A stretch of 64,000 bases of DNA, from assembly GCA_946406115.1 (NCBI GenBank), contig OX291544.1, positions 26,801,521 to 26,865,520 of the forward strand, written 5' to 3'. The position numbers were made by a program, and so were the translations under genes. The DNA comes from Apoda limacodes. Taxonomy: Eukaryota; Arthropoda; Insecta; Lepidoptera; Limacodidae. The first letter of the stretch is position 1. Each line of letters opens with the position of its first letter. The notes below the pieces were generated by a model, which saw only the letters and a program-made list of their open reading frames with translations, ran no database searches and was not told the origin of the DNA. Positions 49,013-60,985 of this stretch are shown here, piece after piece.

Positions 49013-51860
49013 TTTAATGTTCCAAATTAGTGAACAGATCGAACGATCGAATTCATAATAAATAAAAGAAAAAAATTAAAAAAAAAAAAAAAATCACCTT
49101 TACCTTTTGAAAAACCAAATACCTTTTACCATTTACCTTTTACCATTTTACCATAGAAGAATTACCTGCAGGTGTATAAAAAATAAAACAATGTTGGAAA
49201 TAAAACAATGTGGAAATATCTACAGCTCAATCAAAGTTCATTACTGCTTTGAGTGAACTATAGAGTTTTGGTAGGATAGGTTTTTTTTAATTTGAACAGG
49301 TTACAAAAGTAAATACTTTTCTTTATAGTGTAGTGAAGTCTGGTCTGGTAAGAAGCATAGTACCTGCGAACAATAAAATATATTAGCACTGACAAGGTTC
49401 TTTTACAGTTATTAAAAATATTGAAAACCAGCGAGTTACCTGAATGTCCCATGTAGGTACTTGGGTCTTAAATACTTGAAAGCTGACAGTTCTTAAAGTC
49501 GCAGCACTGTCTTCTCTGTAAACAATTTAAAAAAATATAATTATTATAGTTTTACGGTGTTTTTCTATACAAATTTTATACCTTGAACACAGGTACCTAC
49601 AGTTTTGACTAATAAAAAGGAAACTAGCAGTAAGATAACAGGGATTTTTATTTTTAAGATGAAATAATAAATTAGATTAAGGCATTGAATCCGTACTAAG
49701 GAAGATCTAGTGCAGATCTAAAAAAAATATAAAAAAAAATAAACTGTTGCATTAATTAAATATAAATAAAATCATGATAATTGCAACAGTGTTATAATAC
49801 TGAGAGCTGAGCTGAGCAAAAACCATTGTGAAAACGTTAATTACATGTCTAATAATTTTATCAGCATATTTTTTATTTTATCCTAATATAATCAGAATAT
49901 TTCCAATGAGCAATAAAATGTTACATTAAAAAAATCTCTATTTACTTGACAAAATGAACAACTAAAAATTATATATTATTTATTTTTAATTTTACAATAA
50001 ATAAATAAGTAACACACTTTACTTACAGTATATAAATAAGTAAGTACTGCTTGATCACTTTTCTTGATTTTGGTAATTGCACTTTCACTAATTAAAGTTT
50101 TGAGACGTGTTCACAGCGCTACAAGTTTCTATGAGAAATGAGTTATAATAATTATTATAGAAATAATTCTCACGGTTTGCTTATACTCCGACCAATGAAT
50201 CTTGAACACTTCGGAATTTAGAGCAATTCAATCGTGTTTAGTATACGTTTTAACACCAGTATCTTATTGTTTTGTAGTATAATATCTAGGTTATATTAAT
50301 ATATTCTCACATACTTACAAATATGAGTGATTAATTTAACTGAAAAAAAAACAATTTGTTTTCACATTCATTGAGAAAATAAGTTTTATTATTTTTAAGC
50401 AAATTTTATATTATGCAAAATTTTAGATGATTTGTTCATAATAGCGAATTTAGGTTATTTGTCCCTACCACAGAAGCAAAGCCTTCGTTAGATAAAGGAG
50501 GCTTAGGCTATTGGCCACCGCACCGGCCGGCCGCAAATTGGTGGATTAATTTAAGTACATAAATATATTATAAATACATTTTAGTTAATATAGTTCTATG
50601 TGGGTTCGTAACCGATTTGTCTTTTTTATAATTTGGTATTTCATTAATGTAATATTTTAAAGTATCATGTATAGTTCAGCGACAAATACATAAACAAAGA
50701 GCCTTGCAAGCATAAAATAGTATCACGAACATAATATGAGAAGTTCATCTATTGCGAAATGTTACAGTCAAGTTAAAAAACATACGATAGTAAATATATC
50801 CGTATTGCTTATTTTTATATAAAGTTTTTGTAATCTTTGTTGTATAGCGAGTCATATAAGAAAAGTACTACTTAGTGTTTTTTTCCCTCTTTTTATGAAA
50901 AAAATCATACAACGTCTCAAAATTAAATTATTGAAGTTATAAGTACAATAACTAACGAATCCAGTTTTCGAAAACATAAGTTTAAATCTAAGTTTTTGTT
51001 TATGATTTTTAAGTGTGGTATTTTGCCGAAATATGTGTTGAGAGGGGTGCAATTCGCGAAGCATTAATTTTATTTGACAATTAGTATTTTATAATATATG
51101 AAGGAGTTAATAAAGGATAATTTTAATAAGAAATGTAACTTAGATTTTTAACCATTTGGTCAAATGTCTACAGTGCGACATTTTCAACATTTTACCGCGA
51201 CCTAATATCAATTTACTACACATCCTTTGACGCAAGGCGACAAAGAATACCTAAGCGTGATAATTGCAAAGTATGCAATATTATTGATTTAGGGTTCGAT
51301 TGGGTTCAATTTAAAAAAATCAAACGGTACATTTTATCTAGTCATGAGCTGTTTGAGTAAAATTGAAAACTTCGTTATAGACGTTATTAACTTTAGACAT
51401 ATTTCAATTTTAAACAACTGAATAGTATAGAGAAGGTATAAAGTTATGTGTTAAGATGATTTTTAATGTTTGTCTATGTGTAATTACATCTGCAGGAATT
51501 ATTTGTAATTATTACCTAGTACATGTCAAATTATTTCAAACCTCTAATGATAAAAAATAGGAGTTTTAAAAGGTAGATATCGTAGTAATAAAAATTAGGT
51601 GTTGTTATGACTCGCTCTTGACCGGTTTTTCTATTTTTGCTGACGAATCTATATTCAATAGCTTATAAGCTCACACAGGCTACAAGTAATTACATATTTT
51701 TTTGAAAATTTGTGCATTAAATACAGTTGCTTCCGGTGTTAAATCCAGTTATTCTGATATTGAAAAATGTAAGTAAGTACCTACTTATAACAAAAAATTT
51801 TTTTTGTTTTTAAATGTTTTTTTCTTATAGTTGATTTTATTATTTCTATTTATTTCACAG
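49013..51860. other. AT-rich non-coding left arm, copy 2
   Basis: Counterpart of 29862-32709; nothing further recognised. Confidence 0.5.
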
Positions 51861-52848
51861 GTCTGACTCAGAGTTCGAATCCAGCCAAGAAATCCTTGCG
51901 GTGGCGCCTACACCTCCGGTGTCTTCTAGAAAACTCTGCACATCCTCAATCGGTGCAAAAGCAGTGAAACCCAAAAACATCGCCTCATCCCGTAAGCGCC
52001 TTACATCGGATACGCTAAACGAAAAGACAAGGTACTTATATAGTTGTGTTTCTATTTTAAAAATCTTTTGCTAAACTTAATGTAAAATTTGAAATAGGTA
52101 TACATATACTTTACCTTTTCTGTGGTGTTTGCTTTGTAGTAGCACGAGCGATGATGTGACGTATGTGATGATTCATCATATCATAACGCGTGCAGGCAAA
52201 TACATGTTTGATGATCGTATATAATTTGTATAATAGATTGTTATCAAAATAGATTATTTTTTTAAAATGTTTTTATTATTTGTTATATTAAATTGTTTTT
52301 ATGATAGTACCTATTCATTACCGATTGATAGAATGTGACCCTTATTACGCAACCATAAATAATGCTATTTTATTTTATTTCTTTTTGCACCACCAAGGTG
52401 GCAAACAAGCTTACGGTCCACCTAATCTTAAGTAGTTACTTCATGTCAATAAGAAGATAACTTTATTTGTTGTTTTGTTCCCAGTTCAAAAAAGAAGAAC
52501 CGAAAAGACCTCTTCACAATTTTAAATTTTGAGGAAAAAGCATCGAGCAGCAAGAAGAGTGTTCACAGTACAACATCCTCTTTTACATCGCGCGTTTCAA
52601 CAGGTCAGACTCGTCGCGTTGGGAACTTTCAAGGAGACTTCTTCATTGATTTGAAGATTTACAACACGGGTGACGTTCAGGACGCTCCACCAGAGGAACG
52701 GTACAAGAAAGCCCTCGCAGCGGTAAAGCTACAGTGTGAGAGCTCTTCCAATGAATGGGGGGCTATACAGGAATTTCTCGCTATAGCCTTCAACTTGTTT
52801 AAGGATAGTGAGCCTACGCATTTTAATAATAAGTTAAAATTTACCTAA
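51861..52848 (+). CDS. spliced Maverick gene of unknown function, copy 2
   Basis: Exons 51861-52031 and 52485-52848 with the same splice sites (ATTTCACAG entry, AAG|GTACTT exit, TTGTTCCCAG entry) and phase-2 join as at 32710-33697. The intron again holds the LINE-tail scrap (52388-52441). 5' end unresolved. Confidence 0.6.
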
Positions 52849-52984
52849 AAAATATATTAACAATGGATTTATCTACATTATTTTATTTTTGAACTCACGC
52901 ATTATACATTAAATATTCATGAGGTTAATATAAGTATTTCATAACAACTTTCTGATATTTTGGTTTTCGTTAATTCATTAAAAA

Positions 52985-55900
52985 ATGCCTTTCTGTTCTG
53001 TTTGTAGCGTATCTGTCAATAATAAGTCATGGACTGGTCACGTAAGGAGCAATACTCATAAAAAAAATGATAAAACTCAACGCCATAGCGATGGGGTTGA
53101 AATTATTAGCTCGGCGTTTCGTCGACGCATTATTTCCTATAGACTAGTGGCTTTTGAACCTATTCCAAATAATTTATCTATGTTTTTAAACTCTCTTCGT
53201 AGTAAAATAATGTTACTTTTGAGTGAAAACTTACAAAAACATACCTGTCTAAAGGTAAATTTGGAGTTATTTTCAATTTTTGTTTTGTTTAAAAATAACA
53301 AGCAAGAAATTAAGTCCTTCAGTACAAAAAACATACCAATTTATTATAATTACGATTTTAATAAGTTTTTTTCAAAAGTTGTTAATACTTTAACAAAGAA
53401 AGTTGAAGAGTTTGAGCAACGTGAAAGCGGTTGGGCCTTCCTAAGTGCTTCACATTTGGAGGTAAATGTAAACCGTTACCAACCGTTGCGGGGTGGGGAG
53501 GGGTCCACATTTATACAACTGCCGAGAGTCATAAAGAATAAAAAGGCTTGTCTTAACATTCAGAATAACGATGAGTTTTGTTTTTTATGGAGTGTTATGG
53601 CAAACCTTTACCCAGCAAAATATCATTCTGAAAGAGTAACATCTTATCCTCATTTTCGTGATGTTTTGAACATAGATGGCATGTCTTTTCCCGTTACGTT
53701 TACAGATATCCACATTTTTGAAAAAAATAATCCACAGCTTAAATTCATAATTTTTGGTTTGCAAAACAATAAGACCATAACGGGACCATTGTATAAGTCT
53801 GAAAATATAAGTAATAAAAAAATCATACATTTGTTGTTTTTTGAAAATAATGGTAAATCGCATTACTGTCTCATTAAGGATTTGTCACGGCTTGTTCGTA
53901 AACAAATAACAAACCATCACGGGAAACTGTATTTTTGCGACACGTGTTTAGTATTTTTTAAAACACAAATCGAAGTTGATAATCACGTTTGTGGTGGAAT
54001 AGTGACTTTATTACCGGAAAAGGGTTCAGTAATCAAATTCAAAAATTATGACCGTAAACAAAATGTCCCCGTCGTAATTTACGCGGACATGGAAACTTTA
54101 TTGAAGCCGTGCTATAAAGAACCATCAGGCACTTCGAATACAGAAACGTTACAACATCATATTCCAGCAGCGTTTGCTTATCAAATTGTTTGTACAGCGG
54201 ACCCGAACCATAATCGATATGTGTCTTACCGCGGCGTTGACTGTATTGAAACATTTATCGATTATCTTTATAGAGACGCGCGTAAAATACACCAAATTCT
54301 ATCTCAAAATGTTCCTATTATTTTTAATGAAAATGATGCAAAAGATTTTAAAAATGCTACCCTTTGCCATATTTGCCGGAATTTTTTATTTGGTGACAAA
54401 GTGAAAGATCATTGTCATATATCAGGCCGTTATCGTGGTGCAGCTCATAACTATTGTAATTTACAATACAAAATTCCCAAATTTGTACCGATATTTTTCC
54501 ACAATCTGGCAGGCTATGACAGCCATCTGTTTATCAAAAATCTAGGAGAAGCTCCAGGAGCGATAAAAATCATTCCTAAAACTAAAGAGAACTATATCTC
54601 ATTTACTAAATTCATTCCAGTTTCCGATGAAGAATTCATTCAGCTACGATTTGTAGATTCTTATAAATTTTTAGGCACCAGTTTAGAAAAGTTGGCTAAA
54701 ACTTTAAAAAAAGAAAATTTTATACATCTTCGTAGATGTTTTTTAAATCCAACTCAATTCGATTTAGTTACACGTAAAGGAGTTTATCCTTACGAATATA
54801 TGGATAAATGGGATCGTTACAATGAACAGAAACTTCCTAAAAAAGAATGTTTTTACAGTTCTCTTACTAATGAAACTATTTCGGATGAGGATTACGAACA
54901 CGCGCAAACAGTTTGGCGCGCATTTGATATTTTAAATCTCGGTCAGTACACTGATTTATATTTGCAAATTGATGTGCTTTTGCTGACGGATATTTTCGAA
55001 AATTTTAGGCAAACATGCAAACGTCACTATCTTCTCGATCCAGCATATTACTTAACAGCAAGTAGCTTATCATGGGATAGCATGCTTTTTAAAACAGGTG
55101 TCGAGCTTGAACTCATTGGAGATTTAGAAATAATTAGAATGATTCAAGCCGGTATAAGGGGCGGTGTTTGTATGTGTTCGCACAGATATGCAGAAGCTAA
55201 CAATAAACACGTTTTACACTATGATCCTTTGTTAACTGACTCATATATAGTCTACATAGATTGTAATAATCTTTATGGATACAGCATGTGCCAAGCTTTG
55301 CCTTTTTCAAACTTTCGTTTTTTGAGTCAATCTGAAATAGTTAATTTTAATGTTAACAATGTATCAAATGATGCTGATTACGGGTTTATACTCGAAGTCG
55401 ATTTGATTTATCCTAAAGAATTGCATGGAAAACATAACGAGTTACCGTTTTGTCCAGAAAAAAGTATTCCTCCCGGAGGGAAAACTTCTAAACTTATTCC
55501 GAATTTATTCGACAAATATTTTTACGTAATTCACTATGTGAATTTAAAAACTTGTATAAAACACGGTTTAATCCTTGAAAAAGTGCATCGCGTTATTACG
55601 TTTAGGCAGAGCTCTTACCTAAAACAATACATCGATCTAAATACAAGTTTAAGACAAAACGCAAAATCGGAATTTGAACAAGACTTTTTTAAATTGTTAA
55701 ACAATAGTATCTTTGGTAAAACATTAGAAAACAACGAACGAAGGGTTAAGGTACAGTTAGTGAATCAATGGTCTGACACCCAAAATAAAACTAAAAAGAA
55801 AAATAGCGCAGACAAATTAATAGCAAGTCCGAGTTTTCATAGTGTTTCAGTCTTTACTGAAAATTTGGTTGCTATACAAACCAAGCCTGAACAGATAATT

Positions 55901-56500
55901 TTAGATAAGCCTCTATACATAGGGTTTACAGTGCTCGAGCTATCTAAAGCTCACATGTACGATTTTCATTACTCTATTGTTCAACCATTTTATGGTAAAC
56001 GCGTACGCATGTGCTATACTGATACAGACAGTTTCATATATCACATAAAAACACATGACTTTTATAAAGACCTAAAAAAACATTTTATACAGTACTTCGA
56101 TACTAGCAATTATGGTTTACAAAATGACTATGACTTGCCACTAATAAATAAAAAAGTTCCAGGTCTTTTTAAAGACGAAATGGGAGGGGATATTATTACA
56201 AAGTTTGTAGGCCTACGTTCTAAATTGTACTGCGTTAAAACTGCAAACAGTATTATTAAAAAAGCTAAAGGTGTAAAGACATGTGTTGTACGAAATTTAA
56301 GTTTTTCAAATTATAGAAAAACATTGTTTAAAGGCGGTGTCATAAAAAAAAAAAATATTTTATTCAAATCTATAAAACACGAAGTGTTCACGCGTAGCGT
56401 TAAAAAGATTGCCTTGTCAAGCAACGACGATAAGCGATTGGTGTCAGGAGATAAAGTGTCTACGACAGCATGGGGTCACGTGTCTATTTTAGGGGTATAA
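52985..56500 (+). CDS. polB: protein-primed DNA polymerase B, copy 2 (1171 aa)
   Basis: Same translation as the gene at 33834; all exonuclease (YADMET, HNLAGYDS, YLQIDVLLLTD) and polymerase motifs (DCNNLYGYS, KLLNNSIFGKT, CYTDTDS) intact, no stop or frameshift between start and the TAA at 56498-56500. Confidence 0.95.
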   Translation: MPFCSVCSVSVNNKSWTGHVRSNTHKKNDKTQRHSDGVEIISSAFRRRIISYRLVAFEPIPNNLSMFLNSLRSKIMLLLSENLQKHTCLKVNLELFSIFVLFKNNKQEIKSFSTKNIPIYYNYDFNKFFSKVVNTLTKKVEEFEQRESGWAFLSASHLEVNVNRYQPLRGGEGSTFIQLPRVIKNKKACLNIQNNDEFCFLWSVMANLYPAKYHSERVTSYPHFRDVLNIDGMSFPVTFTDIHIFEKNNPQLKFIIFGLQNNKTITGPLYKSENISNKKIIHLLFFENNGKSHYCLIKDLSRLVRKQITNHHGKLYFCDTCLVFFKTQIEVDNHVCGGIVTLLPEKGSVIKFKNYDRKQNVPVVIYADMETLLKPCYKEPSGTSNTETLQHHIPAAFAYQIVCTADPNHNRYVSYRGVDCIETFIDYLYRDARKIHQILSQNVPIIFNENDAKDFKNATLCHICRNFLFGDKVKDHCHISGRYRGAAHNYCNLQYKIPKFVPIFFHNLAGYDSHLFIKNLGEAPGAIKIIPKTKENYISFTKFIPVSDEEFIQLRFVDSYKFLGTSLEKLAKTLKKENFIHLRRCFLNPTQFDLVTRKGVYPYEYMDKWDRYNEQKLPKKECFYSSLTNETISDEDYEHAQTVWRAFDILNLGQYTDLYLQIDVLLLTDIFENFRQTCKRHYLLDPAYYLTASSLSWDSMLFKTGVELELIGDLEIIRMIQAGIRGGVCMCSHRYAEANNKHVLHYDPLLTDSYIVYIDCNNLYGYSMCQALPFSNFRFLSQSEIVNFNVNNVSNDADYGFILEVDLIYPKELHGKHNELPFCPEKSIPPGGKTSKLIPNLFDKYFYVIHYVNLKTCIKHGLILEKVHRVITFRQSSYLKQYIDLNTSLRQNAKSEFEQDFFKLLNNSIFGKTLENNERRVKVQLVNQWSDTQNKTKKKNSADKLIASPSFHSVSVFTENLVAIQTKPEQIILDKPLYIGFTVLELSKAHMYDFHYSIVQPFYGKRVRMCYTDTDSFIYHIKTHDFYKDLKKHFIQYFDTSNYGLQNDYDLPLINKKVPGLFKDEMGGDIITKFVGLRSKLYCVKTANSIIKKAKGVKTCVVRNLSFSNYRKTLFKGGVIKKKNILFKSIKHEVFTRSVKKIALSSNDDKRLVSGDKVSTTAWGHVSILGV

Positions 56501-57003
56501 GTTACTTGTCAACCATATGTGTCTTAAAACATACATACGAATATAACGGTCTACAGTTAATAATTGCACTATGGGGCGACATCGATTTCAAACCAAAAGT
56601 CAAGATATTGCAAAGTGATTGTGAAATAGTAACATTAACCTCAAGTGATTTTGGTTATATTAAAAATATTCTAAATTTAAATACTTGTGATATGCATGAA
56701 TTATATGTCTTTTTATACTGTGTAAAACTGTGTGATTACGAAATTGTTACAAAAGTACTAGGTATCTTAAAAAAATTTTACCGTTGTATGTGTATATATT
56801 TCGATTATCTTTTAAGTTTAGATGAATATGTGTCTGAATGCATTACACGTTTTAAAAAAATTATTAAACAAGACACACTTTCTTCCGTTGAAAACATTTA
56901 CTATAGACTATTGTGTAATTGTAATACCGAGTCTTTGGTTGAAAATGAAATAGTGACTATTGGGTTTGATTATTTTTTACCTTTTGTAATTTTCAACTTA
57001 TAA
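56470..57003 (+). CDS. hypothetical protein overlapping polB end, copy 2 (177 aa)
   Basis: Starts 31 bases inside polB and has the same translation as the protein at 37319. Followed by AATAAA at about 57051. No family recognised. Confidence 0.6.
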   Translation: MGSRVYFRGISYLSTICVLKHTYEYNGLQLIIALWGDIDFKPKVKILQSDCEIVTLTSSDFGYIKNILNLNTCDMHELYVFLYCVKLCDYEIVTKVLGILKKFYRCMCIYFDYLLSLDEYVSECITRFKKIIKQDTLSSVENIYYRLLCNCNTESLVENEIVTIGFDYFLPFVIFNL

Positions 57004-57332
57004 ATATTTTAAAAAATTGTTTAATAATTGTATAGTGCATGATTATTGAAAATAAATTTATGTATGTAGAATTTGTATTTTTTATTTATTTTCTACCACT
57101 ATACTTGGAAGATACCATTATACCTGCTATTAGTCTATCTAGAGCAACAATTAACCAGTCCAGACATGATTTTTAATGACGCATGCGTATTACGTTGCAT
57201 TGTTGCATAGCGTGCGAGCGCGGGGAGCGGGGCGCGTTGTCTAGTATATGGTGCATGGCATATGCCTAGCTCTTAGCTCATTACGTTCTTCGCGTTAAGT
57301 GCGGTCACATCTATATCAGTATACACGAAATC

Positions 57333-57813
57333 ATGTCTGAAGTTCGATCAATGCAAGCTAGTATGGTGGCAGTTATGGACTCAAAAATACCAAAGTATTT
57401 AGTAAAAGTTGAAATTTTTGATGCAGTTGATAAAGCAAATGATGTGCATTTACGATCACGTATTAAAACTCAATATATAGTTTATGATGAAAAGGATAAT
57501 ATTCTATACAAGGCATCCCAATTAATATACCAAATAACGTCTGAGCTAGGAGAGCGCAACGAAAATCTGTGCAACGTAAATCTTTTCAGGTATGTAGATA
57601 TGTTTTTATATAATAGCTAATTTTTACTTCTCCTTACTTTTAAGTCTTTGAAATGGTATTATTTCCTTTTACAGAAGCAATACACTAATCATTTTTTGTT
57701 TTGTTACAGATAATAACGCTTTGTTTCATGTCAAGACAAGATACGGATGTCAAAATAGCCTGCGCTGCGACAATATCTTAGTAGATAAATATGAAATCTA
57801 TTTAGAAATATAA
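57333..57813 (+). CDS. spliced gene of unknown function, copy 2 (131 aa)
   Basis: Exons 57333-57589 and 57675-57813 with the same donor (CAG|GTATGT) and acceptor (TTTTACAG) as at 38182; the GC-rich promoter-like block lies at 57181-57332. Confidence 0.6.
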
Positions 57814-58060
57814 AATGTACAAATTGAAAATAAAAAAGTATATTTAAAAAAAGTGTATTATTTAAAGTCTCACTCACATTTCATTATTAGCATTTTACTC
57901 TGTAGATGTCCACCCCATAGTTAAAATTATCCTTTCACATTACCTTTCTTGTATCCGTTTCATAAATATAATAAAATTATAAGTGATGGATTGGTTAAGG
58001 TTCAAAAATAATACAAAAAAATATTAAACTATTTATTTATTTAGTAAACAAGTAAAAAAT

Positions 58061-58537
58061 TTACACATTTTCAAAGTACCATTTCTTAATACATAAAACA
58101 TTTTTTAAAGCGCATTCTTTTTTATGATTTTTACAACTTGTTACAGAACCTACACTACTATATTTATCGTACAGATTACCAAAGCTAGGACAACCTATCT
58201 CCTCAATATTTGAAGACTGACACTTTTCACAGAGTAAATTAATCCATTTTTTCTTTTCGTCTCCTTTCGTTATGACTTCCTTATTTTTCAAAAATGATTT
58301 CATTAGTCTTAAGAATTTATAATAATCTATGTAACCTTCGCTCCAATAGATACCTCTGTTTCGTTCAATCCATGATACTGTTTTCTTTTCTTCATCAGTT
58401 AATTTCGTGTACGGGTAAGGAGGCTTAATCAAAAATACCCGAGTGTTGTTATATTTGTCAGAAATTGCAAATTCTTTTATGATAAAATCATTTTTGTAAT
58501 TTTTAAATCCTTGAACATCGACAAAATAAGAATTCAT
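58061..58537 (-). CDS. conserved Maverick-associated 158-aa protein, copy 2
   Basis: Same translation as the protein at 38910; VDVQGF start motif and C-terminal Cys/His cluster kept. Overlaps the major capsid gene by 4 bases. Confidence 0.65.
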   Translation of the reverse strand: MNSYFVDVQGFKNYKNDFIIKEFAISDKYNNTRVFLIKPPYPYTKLTDEEKKTVSWIERNRGIYWSEGYIDYYKFLRLMKSFLKNKEVITKGDEKKKWINLLCEKCQSSNIEEIGCPSFGNLYDKYSSVGSVTSCKNHKKECALKNVLCIKKWYFENV

Positions 58538-59745
58538 GATATTTTACGAACGATGTTACTTAAAGGTTTATATTCAACTATACAATCGTTTAGTATTAAA
58601 CAGTAAGCAGATGTCTGATCAGGAATTTCTACATCACTTTCTAACTCTAATCGAATGTTTACTACAGGCCCACTCTTTAGTGATTCTGGCTGACGAGCAC
58701 AATCAATGACAAATAGCGGCGCTTTTTCTTTAAATTCTTTCGTGCTTAGCAACGGTTCAGCTCTACGACCATAATAAGACTGTTGAAACTTAACGTATTG
58801 TTCATATATTAAAACAAATCTATCTTCAGAAAAGTTTGCATTTAGACATTCATAAGGAAAATATGTTGAATTCAGAAAAACTTTAACATCACGTAAATTA
58901 CAATGATCAAAGTGCGACATATCTTTCAAAGCATCATTTTTTCTACCAGTTTGCAAGCCTACAATAACATATCTAGGTTTTTCTATTTGAGATGAAGTTT
59001 TGATGGTCCAGGTATGCTTGGTGGTTTTAGCTAACGTATTTTCATATAGGTCCCAATTTCTAAACGTTAATTGAATGGTGCGATCCTTTTCTAATAGTTT
59101 AAGAAAATTTATTCGTTCTCGGTCGGAGACCTTAATATGCGGAACACGCCAGATTATTTTATGTATTTCAATATCGTCTATAACTTCTCCAGTATTTAAT
59201 TTGACCGCGTTTAGATTTGTGTTACTGCGCAACATGACAAGTTCATGTTTACAATTAATTACAACTTTCTTGTAATCCTCAGCAAAACCTAAAATATTGC
59301 TCAACGGTATAGATGCTGAAAATCTTCCACCATGCATATTTTTTGTACCATCAATGTCCCAACCCCAAGCTTTTGAAATTTTTGATTCAGTTTCATTCAT
59401 TGATAATAAACTTTTCATTGTTGTGGTAACGCCAGCATTTTTCACTTTATCAATTTCGACTCCATTTAATTCATATCGAATATCTTGAAATAAATATAGA
59501 AGGGGATTGTTTGTAAATTGAACACTAGATACTTTTTCTTTTGTATCTCTTTTTATTACATTTACTATTCCTTCTAAGTACAAGGTACTTGCGGAGGGCA
59601 ATATGTATACATCTTGCTGATTAATCGGAATTCTAATTTCATCGTTTTTGTTAAAACTTGTGACATAAGGTTTATACGAATGAGTTTCGATAGCCTCGAT
59701 AGAATTATCGTGAACAGGAGGATTGATAATGTTTAAAATACTCAT
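58534..59745 (-). CDS. major capsid protein, copy 2 (403 aa)
   Basis: Same translation as the gene at 39383; the double jelly-roll signature blocks (IPINQQDVYILPS, IRYELNGVEID, HFDHCNLRDVKVFLNS) are present without breaks. Confidence 0.85.
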   Translation of the reverse strand: MSILNIINPPVHDNSIEAIETHSYKPYVTSFNKNDEIRIPINQQDVYILPSASTLYLEGIVNVIKRDTKEKVSSVQFTNNPLLYLFQDIRYELNGVEIDKVKNAGVTTTMKSLLSMNETESKISKAWGWDIDGTKNMHGGRFSASIPLSNILGFAEDYKKVVINCKHELVMLRSNTNLNAVKLNTGEVIDDIEIHKIIWRVPHIKVSDRERINFLKLLEKDRTIQLTFRNWDLYENTLAKTTKHTWTIKTSSQIEKPRYVIVGLQTGRKNDALKDMSHFDHCNLRDVKVFLNSTYFPYECLNANFSEDRFVLIYEQYVKFQQSYYGRRAEPLLSTKEFKEKAPLFVIDCARQPESLKSGPVVNIRLELESDVEIPDQTSAYCLILNDCIVEYKPLSNIVRKIS

Positions 59746-59885
59746 TTTAATAGGCCAACTAATTTTAAAAAGTTTATGTTTTCAACGCTTAATTTTTTTT
59801 TCTTGGTATGTGTTGTTTTACGAACACCACTATTATTACTACGCGTTTTAACTGGACGTTGTTCGTTTTTATAGTAATCAATCAT
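59742..59885 (-). CDS. small basic protein (47 aa) between capsid genes, copy 2
   Basis: Same double ATGA overlap and same product as at 40591-40734. Confidence 0.65.
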   Translation of the reverse strand: MIDYYKNEQRPVKTRSNNSGVRKTTHTKKKKLSVENINFLKLVGLLK

Positions 59886-60553
59886 TTCTTCTTGATATGT
59901 AAATACAACTGAATTTCTTCACCTCTTAAATTTATCAAGTTATTCTTTATATCCAATATTCTTATGTCTATATTGTTAATGGTATTCCTATTTACAGGAA
60001 AATAAATAATGTTTTTTGGTATTTCTATTATTCTATAACCTGGAGGAACATTCGGAGAAAACTCGTGGATGATGTGACTGGAAACTCCGTTTATGTATGA
60101 ACCACTGACTATGTCACATTCGACTCTGATCACAGTTGTTGATAAAATGTTAACTGGAAAGCGGGACTCGTGCAATTTATTAGCTTTTAACAATACTTCA
60201 CCAAAACCTAACAGGTTACCAAGTGATGACCGTTTTTCAAAATGAATATCTTTAGTACAAAATATTGTTGTCTTTAAAGTGTTATTGTTACAATATAATT
60301 TTAAGTCACATTTTTTTATTTTCGATTTTAAATAGTCACAAATATCTTGAAGTTCGTATGCACCTTCAGGGATTTCTATTAGTTCATTAGTCCCATAATG
60401 AAATTTATTATTTCTGCCATCAATATTCGGTAAGGAATTAAATGTAGATAAATGTAGCAAGGCACACTCATATTCACCATCAAGTTGTAATGTAGGAAAA
60501 TAGTTCGTCGTCAGAACAGAGGTGTTACCTGTTATAGACAGCGTGAAGGACAT
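59882..60553 (-). CDS. minor capsid (penton-like) protein, copy 2 (223 aa)
   Basis: Same translation as the gene at 40731, with the IPEGAYELQDICDYLKSKI block and RGEEIQLYLHIKKK end. Confidence 0.8.
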   Translation of the reverse strand: MSFTLSITGNTSVLTTNYFPTLQLDGEYECALLHLSTFNSLPNIDGRNNKFHYGTNELIEIPEGAYELQDICDYLKSKIKKCDLKLYCNNNTLKTTIFCTKDIHFEKRSSLGNLLGFGEVLLKANKLHESRFPVNILSTTVIRVECDIVSGSYINGVSSHIIHEFSPNVPPGYRIIEIPKNIIYFPVNRNTINNIDIRILDIKNNLINLRGEEIQLYLHIKKK

Positions 60554-60590
60554 ATTGCTATTGGTAACAGCAGAACTAATCAGTCCGAAT

Positions 60591-60896
60591 TTATACTACC
60601 GTTTTTACCTTTATCGTACATTGTTTCCAGAAATTGTGCAAAAACTTTAAACATAGATGTCCGCAATTATATGAATTAAATTTTTGGAACTTTGTGTAAT
60701 TGTAAGTTATATTGTTTGTGTCTAAATATTTTACTAATTCAATCGGTGGTTTTAAATCTCCAAAACTGTCAAAATACTGACAATATTTATCAATCTTTGC
60801 ATAGGCTACCCAATGAGTTCCTTGATTCTTGTAACTATCCAAATTAACTATGCCACATTCAACTTTTTTCACCTTTCCAGGTAATCTGTCTTTCAT
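60591..60896 (-). CDS. adenain-like cysteine protease, copy 2, start unresolved
   Basis: Same translation as at 41440; HWVAY, DSFGD and QKFNSYNCGHLC present. The Met-less upstream part of the domain is again open (to about 61025). Confidence 0.85.
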   Translation of the reverse strand: MKDRLPGKVKKVECGIVNLDSYKNQGTHWVAYAKIDKYCQYFDSFGDLKPPIELVKYLDTNNITYNYTKFQKFNSYNCGHLCLKFLHNFWKQCTIKVKTVV

Positions 60897-60985
60897 ATAT
60901 ACTCCTCTAAACTCTGGTATTTTTGTTTTTTTGGCATGTTCTAAGATGTCATAATTTGTAAGTGCTCTCTCAGGCAGCCTGGTTC